From CAYRNY01 sp964425755 (GTDB lineage: Bacteria; Chloroflexota; Anaerolineae; Aggregatilineales; Aggregatilineaceae), in the NCBI GenBank assembly GCA_964425755.1, contig CAYRNY010000005.1, positions 124,001 to 188,000 of the forward strand: a stretch of 64,000 bases of DNA, in the 5' to 3' direction. The first letter of the stretch is position 1. Each line of letters begins with the position of its first letter. Positions 46,148 through 53,696 of this stretch are shown here, piece by piece. The translations under genes were made by a program, and so were the position numbers. Below the pieces are notes generated by a model. It ran no database searches, had not been told where the DNA came from, and saw only the letters and a list, made by a program, of their open reading frames with translations.

Positions 46148-46174
46148 AGGGCGATCCCCCGGCGGGATCGCCCT
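46148..46174. terminator. Bidirectional terminator
   Basis: A perfect 11-bp stem (agggcgatccc / gggatcgccct), 5-base loop, between the PstS-like gene and the small convergent gene at 46188. Followed by gtgttgttgg on the plus strand. Confidence 0.65.
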
Positions 46175-46187
46175 GTGTTGTTGGTGT

Positions 46188-46382
46188 TCAGGTATCCGCC
46201 TGATCGTCTTGCTGTTTGCCGCGCAGCCTGGCGAGGCGCTGGCGCGCGGCTTCCTTGTCTTCCATTGCCTGCACGCGGTCCAGCAAGAAACGCCACTTGT
46301 CGATCGGCACCCGCACGGCGACGATCTCCTCGTCGTCGTTGCGGATGTATTCGACAGCGTTCCATACGTCGCTCAGTTCCAT
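46188..46382 (-). CDS. Small acidic/basic hypothetical protein
   Basis: 64 residues: WNAVEYIRNDDEEIVAVRVP then KWRFLLDRVQAMEDKEAARQ, so an N-terminal beta-like part and a C-terminal charged helix. No cysteines, no membrane segment. It has a proper AAGGA site 7-8 bases before the ATG and its own terminator. Size and layout resemble small antitoxin-like or helper proteins, but no partner toxin is beside it. I do not recognise the family. Confidence 0.55.
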   Translation of the reverse strand: MELSDVWNAVEYIRNDDEEIVAVRVPIDKWRFLLDRVQAMEDKEAARQRLARLRGKQQDDQADT

Positions 46383-46448
46383 CGTTGATCCTTTGCAGGT
46401 GTCGCTGCTTTACCTCGTGTGTATTATACCGCCATCCGAAGACCGGCC

Positions 46449-46462
46449 CGAATACCCGTTCG
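46449..46462. promoter_or_regulatory. LexA-like box upstream of dinG
   Basis: CGAAT-ACCC-GTTCG matches the CGAAC-N4-GTTCG SOS consensus at 9 of 10 defined bases. It sits where the -35 of the dinG promoter should be (the -10 is at 46481). It has the same GAAC-N4-GTTC core, one mismatch apart, as the site before uvrA (6978-6989). Confidence 0.5.
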
Positions 46463-46477
46463 AAACGCGGCGGGGTG

Positions 46478-46486
46478 TGATACAAT
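46478..46486 (+). promoter_or_regulatory. Extended -10 promoter of dinG
   Basis: TGATACAAT, about 98 bases before the ATG at 46584. A LexA-like box lies 15 bases upstream of it. Confidence 0.55.
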
Positions 46487-46583
46487 AATCCGGCGAATCC
46501 TTCAGCGGCCCTCGGCGCGATTGCGGCGCGGTGGCGGCACACGCTGCAGGCGTGTTTACCAGCTAGAAACGGAGTTTGACGTT

Positions 46584-49397
46584 ATGCGCGACGAAATCGT
46601 CGCTCTGGACCTGGAGACGACGGGTCTGAACCAGGACACGGACGACATCATCGAGATCGGCGCGGCGCGGATGCGCGATGGCGAGGTCCTGGCGACCTTC
46701 AGCACGCTGATCAACCCGGGCCGCAGCGTGCCGGAGCGTATCTCCGCGATCACGGGCATCCGCACTGACGACCTGATCGGGCAGCCCGCGATCCGCGAGG
46801 TGCTCGACGATCTGCGGGCGTTCATCGGCAACTGCCCTGTGATCGGCCACCGCGTCGATTTTGACATGGGTTTCCTGGCGCGTTACGCGATCGGCGGGTC
46901 AAACCTGGCGGTGGATACCTACGAACTTGCGTCGGTGATGCTGCCGACCGCGCCGCGCTACAACCTCAATAGCCTGACCAACCAGCTCGACCTGGAGCTG
47001 GAACGCGCCCACCGCGCGCTGGATGATGCGGTCGCGACCGGGCGGCTGTACTTCCGGCTGTGGGAGCGCATCATGGACCTGCCACTGGACACGCTGCGCG
47101 AGATCGTGGACATGGCGCGCGAGGTCGAGTGGAGCGCCAAGCCGGTGTTCATCGCGGCGCTGCAGGAACGCAGCAAGACCGCGCTCACCGAGCCGCGCCC
47201 GCGCCCGCGCGAGTTCCGCCGCACCTCGCCGGATGAATTGTTCGAGCCGGACCGCCAGCCCTGGCGACCGCTGCGCCCGAACGCAACCCGGACCGCGCTC
47301 GACGAGGACGCACTCGCGGCGCTCATTGAGGCGGATGGGGTGATGGCGGCGTACTTCCCCGGCTATGAGCACCGGCCCGAACAGGTGCAGATGCTGCGCG
47401 CGGTGGTCGCGGCGATCAACGAAGACGAACACATGCTGGTCGAGGCCCCGACGGGCGTCGGGAAGTCGCTCGCGTACCTGATCCCGGCGATCCACTGGGC
47501 GACACTGAACAACGAGCGCGTGGTGATCAGTACCGCCACGATCAATTTGCAGGACCAGATCATGAACCGCGACCTGCCGCTGCTGCGCGACGTGCTCGGC
47601 ATCGCGTTTGAGGCGGCGGTCGTCAAAGGGCGCAGCAACTACCTGTGCCCGCGCCGGCTGGCGACGCTGCGCCGCCGGGGGCCGACATCGGTGGGCGAGG
47701 TGCGCGTGCTGGCGAAGATCCTGGTCTGGCTGCTGGAGACCGACAGCGGCGACAAGGGCGAGATATCGCTGCGTGGGTTCGAGGAAAACGCCGTCTGGTC
47801 GCGCCTGAGCGCGCAGGACGAAGGCTGCACGCTGGAACGCTGCGGCGAGCAGATGGGCGGTGCATGTCCCTTTTACAAGGCCCGCCGCGCGGCAGAATCC
47901 GCGCACATCCTGGTGGTGAATCACGCGCTGCTGCTGGCCGATGTGCAGATCGGCAACCGCGTACTGCCGGAATACCGCTACCTGGTGGTGGACGAGGCGC
48001 ACCACCTGGAGGACGCGACGACTAACGGGCTTTCGTTCCAGTTGACGCAGACCGCGTTCCAGCGGCGTCTGGATGACCTGGGCGACACGCGGCGCGGCCT
48101 GCTCAGCGACGTGCTGCGCAGCACGCGCGGCAGCGTGCCGGACAGGTACTTCGAGCAGGTCGAGGCGTATGTCGAGGCGGTGGCGGAGTCGGTCAGCCTG
48201 ATGGGACATCACGTCGAGCGTTATTTCGCGGTGCTGCTGCGCTTCTTGCAGGGATCGGGGCAGCTCCGCGCCAGCGACTACATGAACCAGGTGCGCATCA
48301 CGGACCAACTGCGCCAGCAGCCGGATTGGGCGTATGTCGAGGACGCGTGGGATGTGCTGAGCCGGTTCACGACGGCCATCTCCGAGGCGATGAACCGGTT
48401 GGCGCGCGGGCTGGCAGGGCTGGAGCAGTTCGACGTGCCGAACTTCGATGATCTGCTTTCCAGCGTGGGGGCCGCCGCGCGCCACCTGGAAGAGATCCAC
48501 ATGCAGATCGGCTCGTTCTCATCCAACCCGCAGGAAAACATGATCTACTGGGCGCAGGTGGACCAGGACGGGACGCGGCTCTCGGTGCATGCCGCGCCGC
48601 TGCACGTCGGCCCGCTGCTGGAACAACACCTCTGGGAGCCGAAGTCGAGCGTGATCCTGACCAGCGCGACGCTGCGCACCGGGGGCACGTTCGATTACGT
48701 GCGCGAGCGTCTGAACGCGTTCAACGTGGCCGAGGTGGTCGTCGGGTCGCCGTTCGACTACGAAGCAAGCACGCTGGTCTACATCCCGACCGACATTCCC
48801 GAGCCGAACCAGCGCGACGCCTACCAGCGCGCGATCGAGCGCGGCTTGATCGAGCTGGCGGCGGCCACACAGGGGCGCTTGCTGGGGTTGTTCACGAGCT
48901 ATTCGCAGCTTCGCCAGACCGCCCAGGCCATCGCGCCCCGGCTGGCGCTGGGCGATATCACGGTCTATGACCAGAGCGACGGGACCAGCCGCCAAGCGCT
49001 GCTGGACGGGTTCGTGAAGACCGACCGCGCCGTGTTGCTCGGCACGCGTTCGTTTTGGGAAGGCGTGGACGTGCCGGGAGATGACCTGAGCGTGGTGGCG
49101 ATCGTGCGCCTGCCGTTCAGCGTGCCCAGCGAGCCGGTCTTCGCGGCGCGCGCGGAGCAGTACGACAACAGCTTCATGCAGTATGCTGTGCCGGATGCCG
49201 TGCTGCGTTTCCGGCAGGGCTTCGGTCGCCTGATCCGCACCAAGACCGATCGCGGCGTGGTGGTGCTCTTCGACAACCGCGTGATCACCAAGCGCTACGG
49301 CCAGGTGTTTCTCGACAGCCTGCCGGGATGCACGGTGCAGCGCGGACGCCTGGAAGACCTGCCGCGCGTGGCGGCAGCGTGGATCGCGGGGGAATAG
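46584..49397 (+). CDS. dinG: DinG family helicase with N-terminal DnaQ-type exonuclease and Fe-S cluster site
   Basis: 937 residues. Residues 1-~165 are a DEDDh 3'-5' exonuclease: ALDLETTGLN (D-x-E), GHRVDFDMGFL and HRALDDAVATG (H-x4-D). Then an XPD/DinG SF2 helicase: Walker A VEAPTGVGKSLAYL, DEAH VVDEAHHLED, STATINLQDQI, SATLRTGGTF, GTRSFWEGVDVPGD and FRQGFGRLIRTKTDRG (motif VI). Between motifs Ia and II four cysteines (YLCPRR, GCTLERCGEQMGGACPF) fit the iron-sulfur cluster of XPD-like helicases. It unwinds 5'-tailed DNA, R-loops or G4s and would trim 3' ends. The ATG follows GGAG. A LexA-like box upstream agrees with damage induction. Confidence 0.95.
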   Translation: MRDEIVALDLETTGLNQDTDDIIEIGAARMRDGEVLATFSTLINPGRSVPERISAITGIRTDDLIGQPAIREVLDDLRAFIGNCPVIGHRVDFDMGFLARYAIGGSNLAVDTYELASVMLPTAPRYNLNSLTNQLDLELERAHRALDDAVATGRLYFRLWERIMDLPLDTLREIVDMAREVEWSAKPVFIAALQERSKTALTEPRPRPREFRRTSPDELFEPDRQPWRPLRPNATRTALDEDALAALIEADGVMAAYFPGYEHRPEQVQMLRAVVAAINEDEHMLVEAPTGVGKSLAYLIPAIHWATLNNERVVISTATINLQDQIMNRDLPLLRDVLGIAFEAAVVKGRSNYLCPRRLATLRRRGPTSVGEVRVLAKILVWLLETDSGDKGEISLRGFEENAVWSRLSAQDEGCTLERCGEQMGGACPFYKARRAAESAHILVVNHALLLADVQIGNRVLPEYRYLVVDEAHHLEDATTNGLSFQLTQTAFQRRLDDLGDTRRGLLSDVLRSTRGSVPDRYFEQVEAYVEAVAESVSLMGHHVERYFAVLLRFLQGSGQLRASDYMNQVRITDQLRQQPDWAYVEDAWDVLSRFTTAISEAMNRLARGLAGLEQFDVPNFDDLLSSVGAAARHLEEIHMQIGSFSSNPQENMIYWAQVDQDGTRLSVHAAPLHVGPLLEQHLWEPKSSVILTSATLRTGGTFDYVRERLNAFNVAEVVVGSPFDYEASTLVYIPTDIPEPNQRDAYQRAIERGLIELAAATQGRLLGLFTSYSQLRQTAQAIAPRLALGDITVYDQSDGTSRQALLDGFVKTDRAVLLGTRSFWEGVDVPGDDLSVVAIVRLPFSVPSEPVFAARAEQYDNSFMQYAVPDAVLRFRQGFGRLIRTKTDRGVVVLFDNRVITKRYGQVFLDSLPGCTVQRGRLEDLPRVAAAWIAGE

Positions 49398-49455
49398 AAT
49401 GCACGACTCGGCGCGGCGAGATCGCAGACATGGTTAGAGGAAGGGCGAAAAGAGG

Positions 49456-50187
49456 ATGCGCGTGTTCATCAGCCATTCGAGCATTGACGACGACTTCGTA
49501 ACACGGTTGGCCGCCAGTCTGCAGGCCGCACAGGTCGATATATGGGTTGACCACCTGACGCTACGTCCCGGCTATAGTTGGTCGCGGGCCATCCAGCAGG
49601 CGCTGCGTGATTGCGACACGATGATCGTGGTGCTTTCGGCGGCGTCGGTCGCGTCCGAGGAGGTCGAGGCCGAGTGGGTTCACTTCCTGCGGGAGAAAAA
49701 ACGCGTGGTTCCCATTTTGATCGACAATTGCGAACTACCGTACCGGTTGGGGGTGCTGCATTACATCGATTTTGCACGCGATCAAGAGCGGGCGCTGGGC
49801 GAGCTGATGGCGGCCCTCGGTGTGGCCCCGGTGACGTCCAAGGCATCCGGCTCAGACGAACCTGTCCCGCCGCCTGTCGCGCAGGCGTACGGGGACGACC
49901 TCGCGGCGTTACGGGACGCCCTGCAAAACGAGAACTGGGCGCGCGCCGACGAGATCACGATCGAGTTGCTGCGCAAAGCGTCCGGGCGCGAGCTGTTCGA
50001 CAGCGATGATGCCGCGCGCGATATTCCAGAGGCATTGCTGCGAGAAGTGCATGTGCTGTGGGCCGCCCACGGGCACGACCTCAAATCACGCGACTGGATC
50101 GCGAATTACCGGGGTGTGACGACGTATGTCGCGTTGTTCTCGTTCAAGACGTACCTGAAACGCCGGCTTGAGGAGCTTGGCCTGTAG
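49456..50187 (+). CDS. TIR domain - GUN4-like domain fusion protein
   Basis: 243 residues. Residues 1-~125 are a TIR_2-type domain: MRVFISHSSIDDDFVTRLAA (beta-A/alpha-A), VDIWVDHLTLRPGYSWS, MIVVLSAASVASEEVEAEW (with the Glu expected for NAD cleavage) and RVVPILIDNC. After a Pro/Ser linker, residues ~143-210 match the helical core of GUN4: DDLAALRDALQNENWARADE, ITIELLRKAS, and RDIPEALLREVHVLWAAHG. GUN4 binds porphyrins in chlorophyll makers; stand-alone domains are linked to many signalling domains elsewhere. The tetrapyrrole-loop region after the core is short and different. The gene follows dinG after 58 bases with a GGAAGGGCGAAAAGAGG site. Confidence 0.82.
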   Translation: MRVFISHSSIDDDFVTRLAASLQAAQVDIWVDHLTLRPGYSWSRAIQQALRDCDTMIVVLSAASVASEEVEAEWVHFLREKKRVVPILIDNCELPYRLGVLHYIDFARDQERALGELMAALGVAPVTSKASGSDEPVPPPVAQAYGDDLAALRDALQNENWARADEITIELLRKASGRELFDSDDAARDIPEALLREVHVLWAAHGHDLKSRDWIANYRGVTTYVALFSFKTYLKRRLEELGL

Positions 50188-50260
50188 CGCGGTGCGCCTG
50201 CCACCTGGGGCGGCGGCAAGGCTTGCGGGCGTTTTCCCCGTATATGATCCGTGCGATTCC

Positions 50261-50269
50261 TGGTATAAT
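50261..50269 (+). promoter_or_regulatory. Extended -10 promoter of efp
   Basis: TGGTATAAT with a perfect TATAAT, about 140 bases before the ATG at 50410. The leader is GC-rich and contains a possible 10-codon ORF (50381-50413) that overlaps the efp start as ATGA. Confidence 0.6.
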
Positions 50270-50409
50270 AGCGCGCGCTGAGGCGATCGGGCCGAGGGGT
50301 GATTCTCGCTGGCTGGAACCGGTCGAGCAGCCGTTTGGCGGGCAGTACCCGGCTCCAGGTGACCGATCGCGCCATCACGAATGGATAACCACATGAGGAC
50401 GAACCGAGG

Positions 50410-50967
50410 ATGATTGACGCAAACCAGCTTCGTAACGGCACGAATTTCAAAGCGGACGGCGAGATCTACAAAGTGCTGAAGTACCACCACAACAAGACCG
50501 CGCGCGGTGGGGCGACCGTCCGCGTGCAGGTGCGCAACCTGCGGACCGGCACCACGCGCGAGATGACGTTTAACTCCGGCGAGAAGGTCGAGGACATTTT
50601 CATCGAAACGCAGCAGGTCGAATACCTGTACGACGACGGCGTGTTCCTGACGTTTATGGACCTGGAGACGTACGAGCAGCCGCAGATGCCCCGCGAGCTT
50701 TTTGGCGACGACGTATTGTATCTGAAGCCCAACACGCAGCTCAAGCTGATGTCCTACGAGAGCGAGATCATTGACTACGAGCTGCCGCCGAACGTCGATC
50801 TCGAAGTCGTCGAGGCGGAGATGGCGGTGGCGGGCAACACGGCGACCGGCGCGACCAAGACGGTCAAGACGGAAACCGGGCTGCAGGTACACACGCCGTT
50901 GTTCGTCGAAGAAGGCGACACGATCCGCGTCGATACGCGCACGGGCGAATACGTCACGCGCGTGTAG
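50410..50967 (+). CDS. efp: Elongation factor P
   Basis: 185 residues, three-domain EF-P that relieves ribosome stalling at proline runs. N-terminal KOW-like MIDANQLRNGTNFKADGEIY, domain II VEYLYDDGVFLTFMDLETYE, domain III GLQVHTPLFVEEGDTIRVDT. The tip of loop beta3-beta4, the modification site, reads NKTARGGATV: residue 32 is Arg in place of the usual Lys (P-G-K-G). This is Arg32 as in EarP-type EF-P, but the neighbouring residues do not match that type, and no modification gene (earP, epmA, ymfI) is in the window. A canonical terminator follows (50992-51016). Confidence 0.97.
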   Translation: MIDANQLRNGTNFKADGEIYKVLKYHHNKTARGGATVRVQVRNLRTGTTREMTFNSGEKVEDIFIETQQVEYLYDDGVFLTFMDLETYEQPQMPRELFGDDVLYLKPNTQLKLMSYESEIIDYELPPNVDLEVVEAEMAVAGNTATGATKTVKTETGLQVHTPLFVEEGDTIRVDTRTGEYVTRV

Positions 50968-50991
50968 CGCGGGCAACCGTGCGGCGCGAAG

Positions 50992-51016
50992 AGACCGGTC
51001 GTGCGCCGGTCTTTTT
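50992..51016 (+). terminator. Canonical intrinsic terminator of efp
   Basis: A 7-bp stem (agaccgg / ccggtct), 7-base loop, and five Ts. It is the clearest rho-independent terminator in the window. Confidence 0.85.
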
Positions 51017-51139
51017 GTTGCCCGCTGCACACGCGAAAAAGCGCGCCGATCATTTGGCGCGTGAGGGTGCTTGGCGTACACTCAGAATGACGCTTATCGG
51101 CAAGGAAGGCGGACGGCGGATTGGTGGAAGGGAAAGGCG

Positions 51140-51496
51140 ATGCGTACACCCGCAGGCAAGGAATGTCCCCATTATTACGAAGATTTTAATCGCGGGCGCA
51201 GCATGCAGGAGTGCCGGCTGGTGCAGGCGAACCCCGAATCACTGGCCTGGCGCCCGCGGGACTGCGCGAAATGCCCCGTGCCGGACATCGTGCGCGCCAA
51301 TGCCAGCCCGAACATGCGGCTGACGTTGACGATTCGCGGCGCGTGGTTAGGGTTCGTGCGGCAGTTGAAGGTTGAGGCGTGGTGCATCGAGCACGACATC
51401 CCCATTGAGGACCCTTACACCGGCTGCCCGCTGGATAACGAGGAGAATGAGGCATTGCGCCTGTTCCGGGATGCGCTGGACCAATCCGATGATTAA
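51140..51496 (+). CDS. Conserved-looking cysteine-rich small protein
   Basis: 118 residues. Cysteines appear as KECPHYYEDFNRGRSMQECR and RPRDCAKCPVPDIVRAN, a four-Cys pattern (C-x16-C, then C-x2-C) that could hold zinc or an Fe-S cluster; two more (WCIEHDIP, TGCPLDN) lie in the second half. No membrane segment. I do not recognise a named family. The ATG follows GGAAAGG. Its last 8 bases overlap the HAD-DinB gene, so it is translated with it. Confidence 0.65.
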   Translation: MRTPAGKECPHYYEDFNRGRSMQECRLVQANPESLAWRPRDCAKCPVPDIVRANASPNMRLTLTIRGAWLGFVRQLKVEAWCIEHDIPIEDPYTGCPLDNEENEALRLFRDALDQSDD

Positions 51497-52697
51497 AGCG
51501 ATCTTGCTCGATCTGGACGACACGCTGCTCGGCAACCCGACCGAGTCGTTTGTGAAGCATTACATGGGCTTGCTGAGCCGGACTCTGGCTGACCGTCTGG
51601 GTACGGATGACGGGATCAGTCAGGCGTTAATCACGGCAGTGGCAGCGGTGATGCACAGTGACGACCCGCGCACGACCAACTGGGACACGTTCTACGCGGC
51701 CTTCATGCCGTTGCTTGACGTTGACCGCGCCGCGTTCGAGGCGGTGATGCAGGAGTTCTACCGCGACGTGTACCCGCAGCTTCAGTCAATCACGCAGCGG
51801 CGGCCCGGCGTGCGACGGCTGGTCGAGTGGTTGATCGCGCGCGAGTACCGCGTTGTGGTGGCGACGAACCCGTTTTTCCCCGCGACGGCGGTCGAGCAGC
51901 GGCTGGCGTGGGCGGGCCTGCCGGTGGATGAAGTCCCGTTTGCGCTGGTCACCACGCTGGAGAACATGCATTATTCCAAGCCGCACCCGGCGTATTACGA
52001 AGAGGTTCTCGCCCGTATCGGCGTGCAGTCGGACGAGGCGATCATGGTGGGAGATGACTGGGAGAATGACATCATCCCCGCGCGCAAGGCCGGGTTGAGC
52101 ACGTATTGGGTGTGCGGCGAGTGTGAGGAAGTGCCGCCTGGTGACACCAGGCCGGACGGGTGCGGCGGGCTGGCGGATTTCGCGTCCCGCGTGCAGGACG
52201 AGCATTGGCTCGACACGCTGGAGCCGCTCCCGCACACGGTGGCGCAGGTCGTGCCGCGCCTGAACGGGAACCTAGCCGCGCTGCTGGGCATCGTGCGCGA
52301 GACACCGCCGCACGTTTGGCCCATGCGCCCGGAAGAGGAAGAATGGTCGCCGATCGAGGTGTTGTGCCATCTGGCCGAAAGTGAAGCTGACGTGCAGCGC
52401 AGCCGCCTTGAGTTGATCGCGCGTGAGGATGACCCCTTCCTGTCACAGCCGAAGGAGCCGCCCGCGCCCGCGTCGCGCATGTGCCCTGAGGAGGCATGGA
52501 TGGTCGCGCTGGCGTTCGCCAAAGAGCGCGAGCGCACGATCGCGTACCTGAACACGCTCACGCCGGAGCAATGGCAGCGCCCGGCACGGCATTACATCTT
52601 TGGGCCGACGACGTTGCTTGAGATGGCGCACTTCACCGCGCAGCACGACCGGATGCACCTTGAGCAGCTCTGCCAGACGATCGGCAAGTGTCTGTAG
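51489..52697 (+). CDS. HAD-family hydrolase fused to a DinB-like domain
   Basis: 402 residues. Residues 1-~225 are a HAD phosphatase: LLDLDDTLLG (motif I, nucleophile Asp and acid Asp), VVATNPFF (II), YSKPHPAYYEEVL (III, Lys) and IMVGDDWENDI (IV). Residues ~245-402 are a DinB/DfsB four-helix metal-binding domain: WSPIEVLCHLAESEADVQR (first His) and LEMAHFTAQHDRMHLEQL (H-x3-H). DinB-type domains act on thiols, for example as thiol transferases. This fusion is unusual and may link a phosphatase to a thiol-dependent step. It overlaps the upstream Cys-rich gene by 8 bases. Confidence 0.85.
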   Translation: MIKAILLDLDDTLLGNPTESFVKHYMGLLSRTLADRLGTDDGISQALITAVAAVMHSDDPRTTNWDTFYAAFMPLLDVDRAAFEAVMQEFYRDVYPQLQSITQRRPGVRRLVEWLIAREYRVVVATNPFFPATAVEQRLAWAGLPVDEVPFALVTTLENMHYSKPHPAYYEEVLARIGVQSDEAIMVGDDWENDIIPARKAGLSTYWVCGECEEVPPGDTRPDGCGGLADFASRVQDEHWLDTLEPLPHTVAQVVPRLNGNLAALLGIVRETPPHVWPMRPEEEEWSPIEVLCHLAESEADVQRSRLELIAREDDPFLSQPKEPPAPASRMCPEEAWMVALAFAKERERTIAYLNTLTPEQWQRPARHYIFGPTTLLEMAHFTAQHDRMHLEQLCQTIGKCL

Positions 52698-52740
52698 CGG
52701 GACCGGTGCGGAACTTTTACCGCGTGCACGGCGTAATGAA

Positions 52741-52762
52741 CACAGGAGTTTATCCGCCTGTG
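52741..52762 (+). terminator. Hairpin after the HAD-DinB gene
   Basis: A 6-bp stem (cacagg / cctgtg) with a 10-base loop, 43 bases past the stop. No T-tract. Confidence 0.35.
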
Positions 52763-52821
52763 TGATGGCTGAAACATGAGCAGGCCGGCCTGGCGTGCCG
52801 GTCGAGGAGGCGAGTTTCGTT

Positions 52822-53589
52822 ATGCGCACGATATTGTTTCTCTTGCTGCTGATCCTGTCGTCGTGCCTGGGGGTATCCGTCCCGTGGTTTGTGACCGGCG
52901 GAGAGGCGGAGGTATCCGGCCCCGGACCAACGCGCCAGTACGACATCGTGATCGAGGACGCGCGCCTGGTCACGACCGCGTCAGGCCCGGCGCTTGTGCT
53001 CAGTGGCTATATCCCTGACGGCTGCAATTTCCCGGTCAGCACCGGGATCAGCCATGACGGGAATACGATCCGTGTGGATGTGTTCCGCACCGGCCCGGTG
53101 GATGCGGTCTGCCCGCAGGTGATCACGCCCTACAGCGACACGATCCCCATGCCGGAACTGCCGCCCGGAATGTACACGATCCACGTGCACGACACGACCT
53201 TCGAGGCCGCGCTCCCCGGTGCCGGGGCACGCCCGACGCCAGCGCCGCCGCAGTTCGAGCCGACGCCAGCGCCGCCGCTGTCCCGCGATGCGCAACGCAG
53301 CTACCCGATCATCACGGATGTGCAGGTGAAGGTGTTGGAGTCCTACCCGGCGCAGGTCATGCTGCACGTGACGGGCCAGTTCCGCGATGGCTGCGAACTG
53401 CCGGTGACGGTCGAGCAGCAGCGCAGCGGCGATGTCGTCAGCATCACCATCTGGCGCACGCAGCCCGTTAACGTAGTGTGCCCGATGGTGCTGCAACCGT
53501 TTGAGCACACGATCAAGCTGGATAGCTCCTTCGAATTCGGCACGTACACGGTCATCGTCAACGACTTCAGTACGACGTTTACCGTCTAG
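52822..53589 (+). CDS. Lipoprotein with two tandem repeats, function unknown
   Basis: 255 residues. N-terminal lipoprotein signal TILFLLLLILSSCLG with lipobox-like LSSC. Two ~90-residue repeats (~30-125 and ~150-255), separated by a Pro-rich linker (RPTPAPPQFEPTPAPP), share DGCNFPV / DGCELPV, the W/F-R-T-x-P-V-(D/N)-x-V-C-P motif (VFRTGPVDAVCPQV / IWRTQPVNVVCPMV), and a final (I/Y)TIHVHDTTF / YTVIVNDFSTTF. Each has a Cys pair that could form a disulfide. It looks like an internally duplicated Ig-like surface protein. The ATG at 52822 follows GGAGG. I do not recognise the family. Confidence 0.75.
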   Translation: MRTILFLLLLILSSCLGVSVPWFVTGGEAEVSGPGPTRQYDIVIEDARLVTTASGPALVLSGYIPDGCNFPVSTGISHDGNTIRVDVFRTGPVDAVCPQVITPYSDTIPMPELPPGMYTIHVHDTTFEAALPGAGARPTPAPPQFEPTPAPPLSRDAQRSYPIITDVQVKVLESYPAQVMLHVTGQFRDGCELPVTVEQQRSGDVVSITIWRTQPVNVVCPMVLQPFEHTIKLDSSFEFGTYTVIVNDFSTTFTV

Positions 53590-53617
53590 TCCGCAAGCAC
53601 AGCGGAGAAAACAAGAA

Positions 53618-53666
53618 CGCGCCCGCCGGTTGGCTGGACAGCCTGCCGGTGGGCGCGTGTGTTTTT
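53618..53666. terminator. Terminator between convergent genes
   Basis: A 12-bp stem (cgcgcccgccgg / ccggtgggcgcg, one G-T pair) with a 16-base loop and gtgtgttttt on the plus strand, between the lipoprotein and the CxxC gene. Confidence 0.7.
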
Positions 53667-53696
53667 GGTGATGCGGCGCTGCAGGGCAGGGCGTCT

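Noticed and set aside
46458..46470. GTTCGAAAC resembling a tRNA T-loop
   Set aside because: The flanking bases do not pair as a T-stem and no cloverleaf can be drawn. It overlaps the LexA-like box and the dinG promoter instead.
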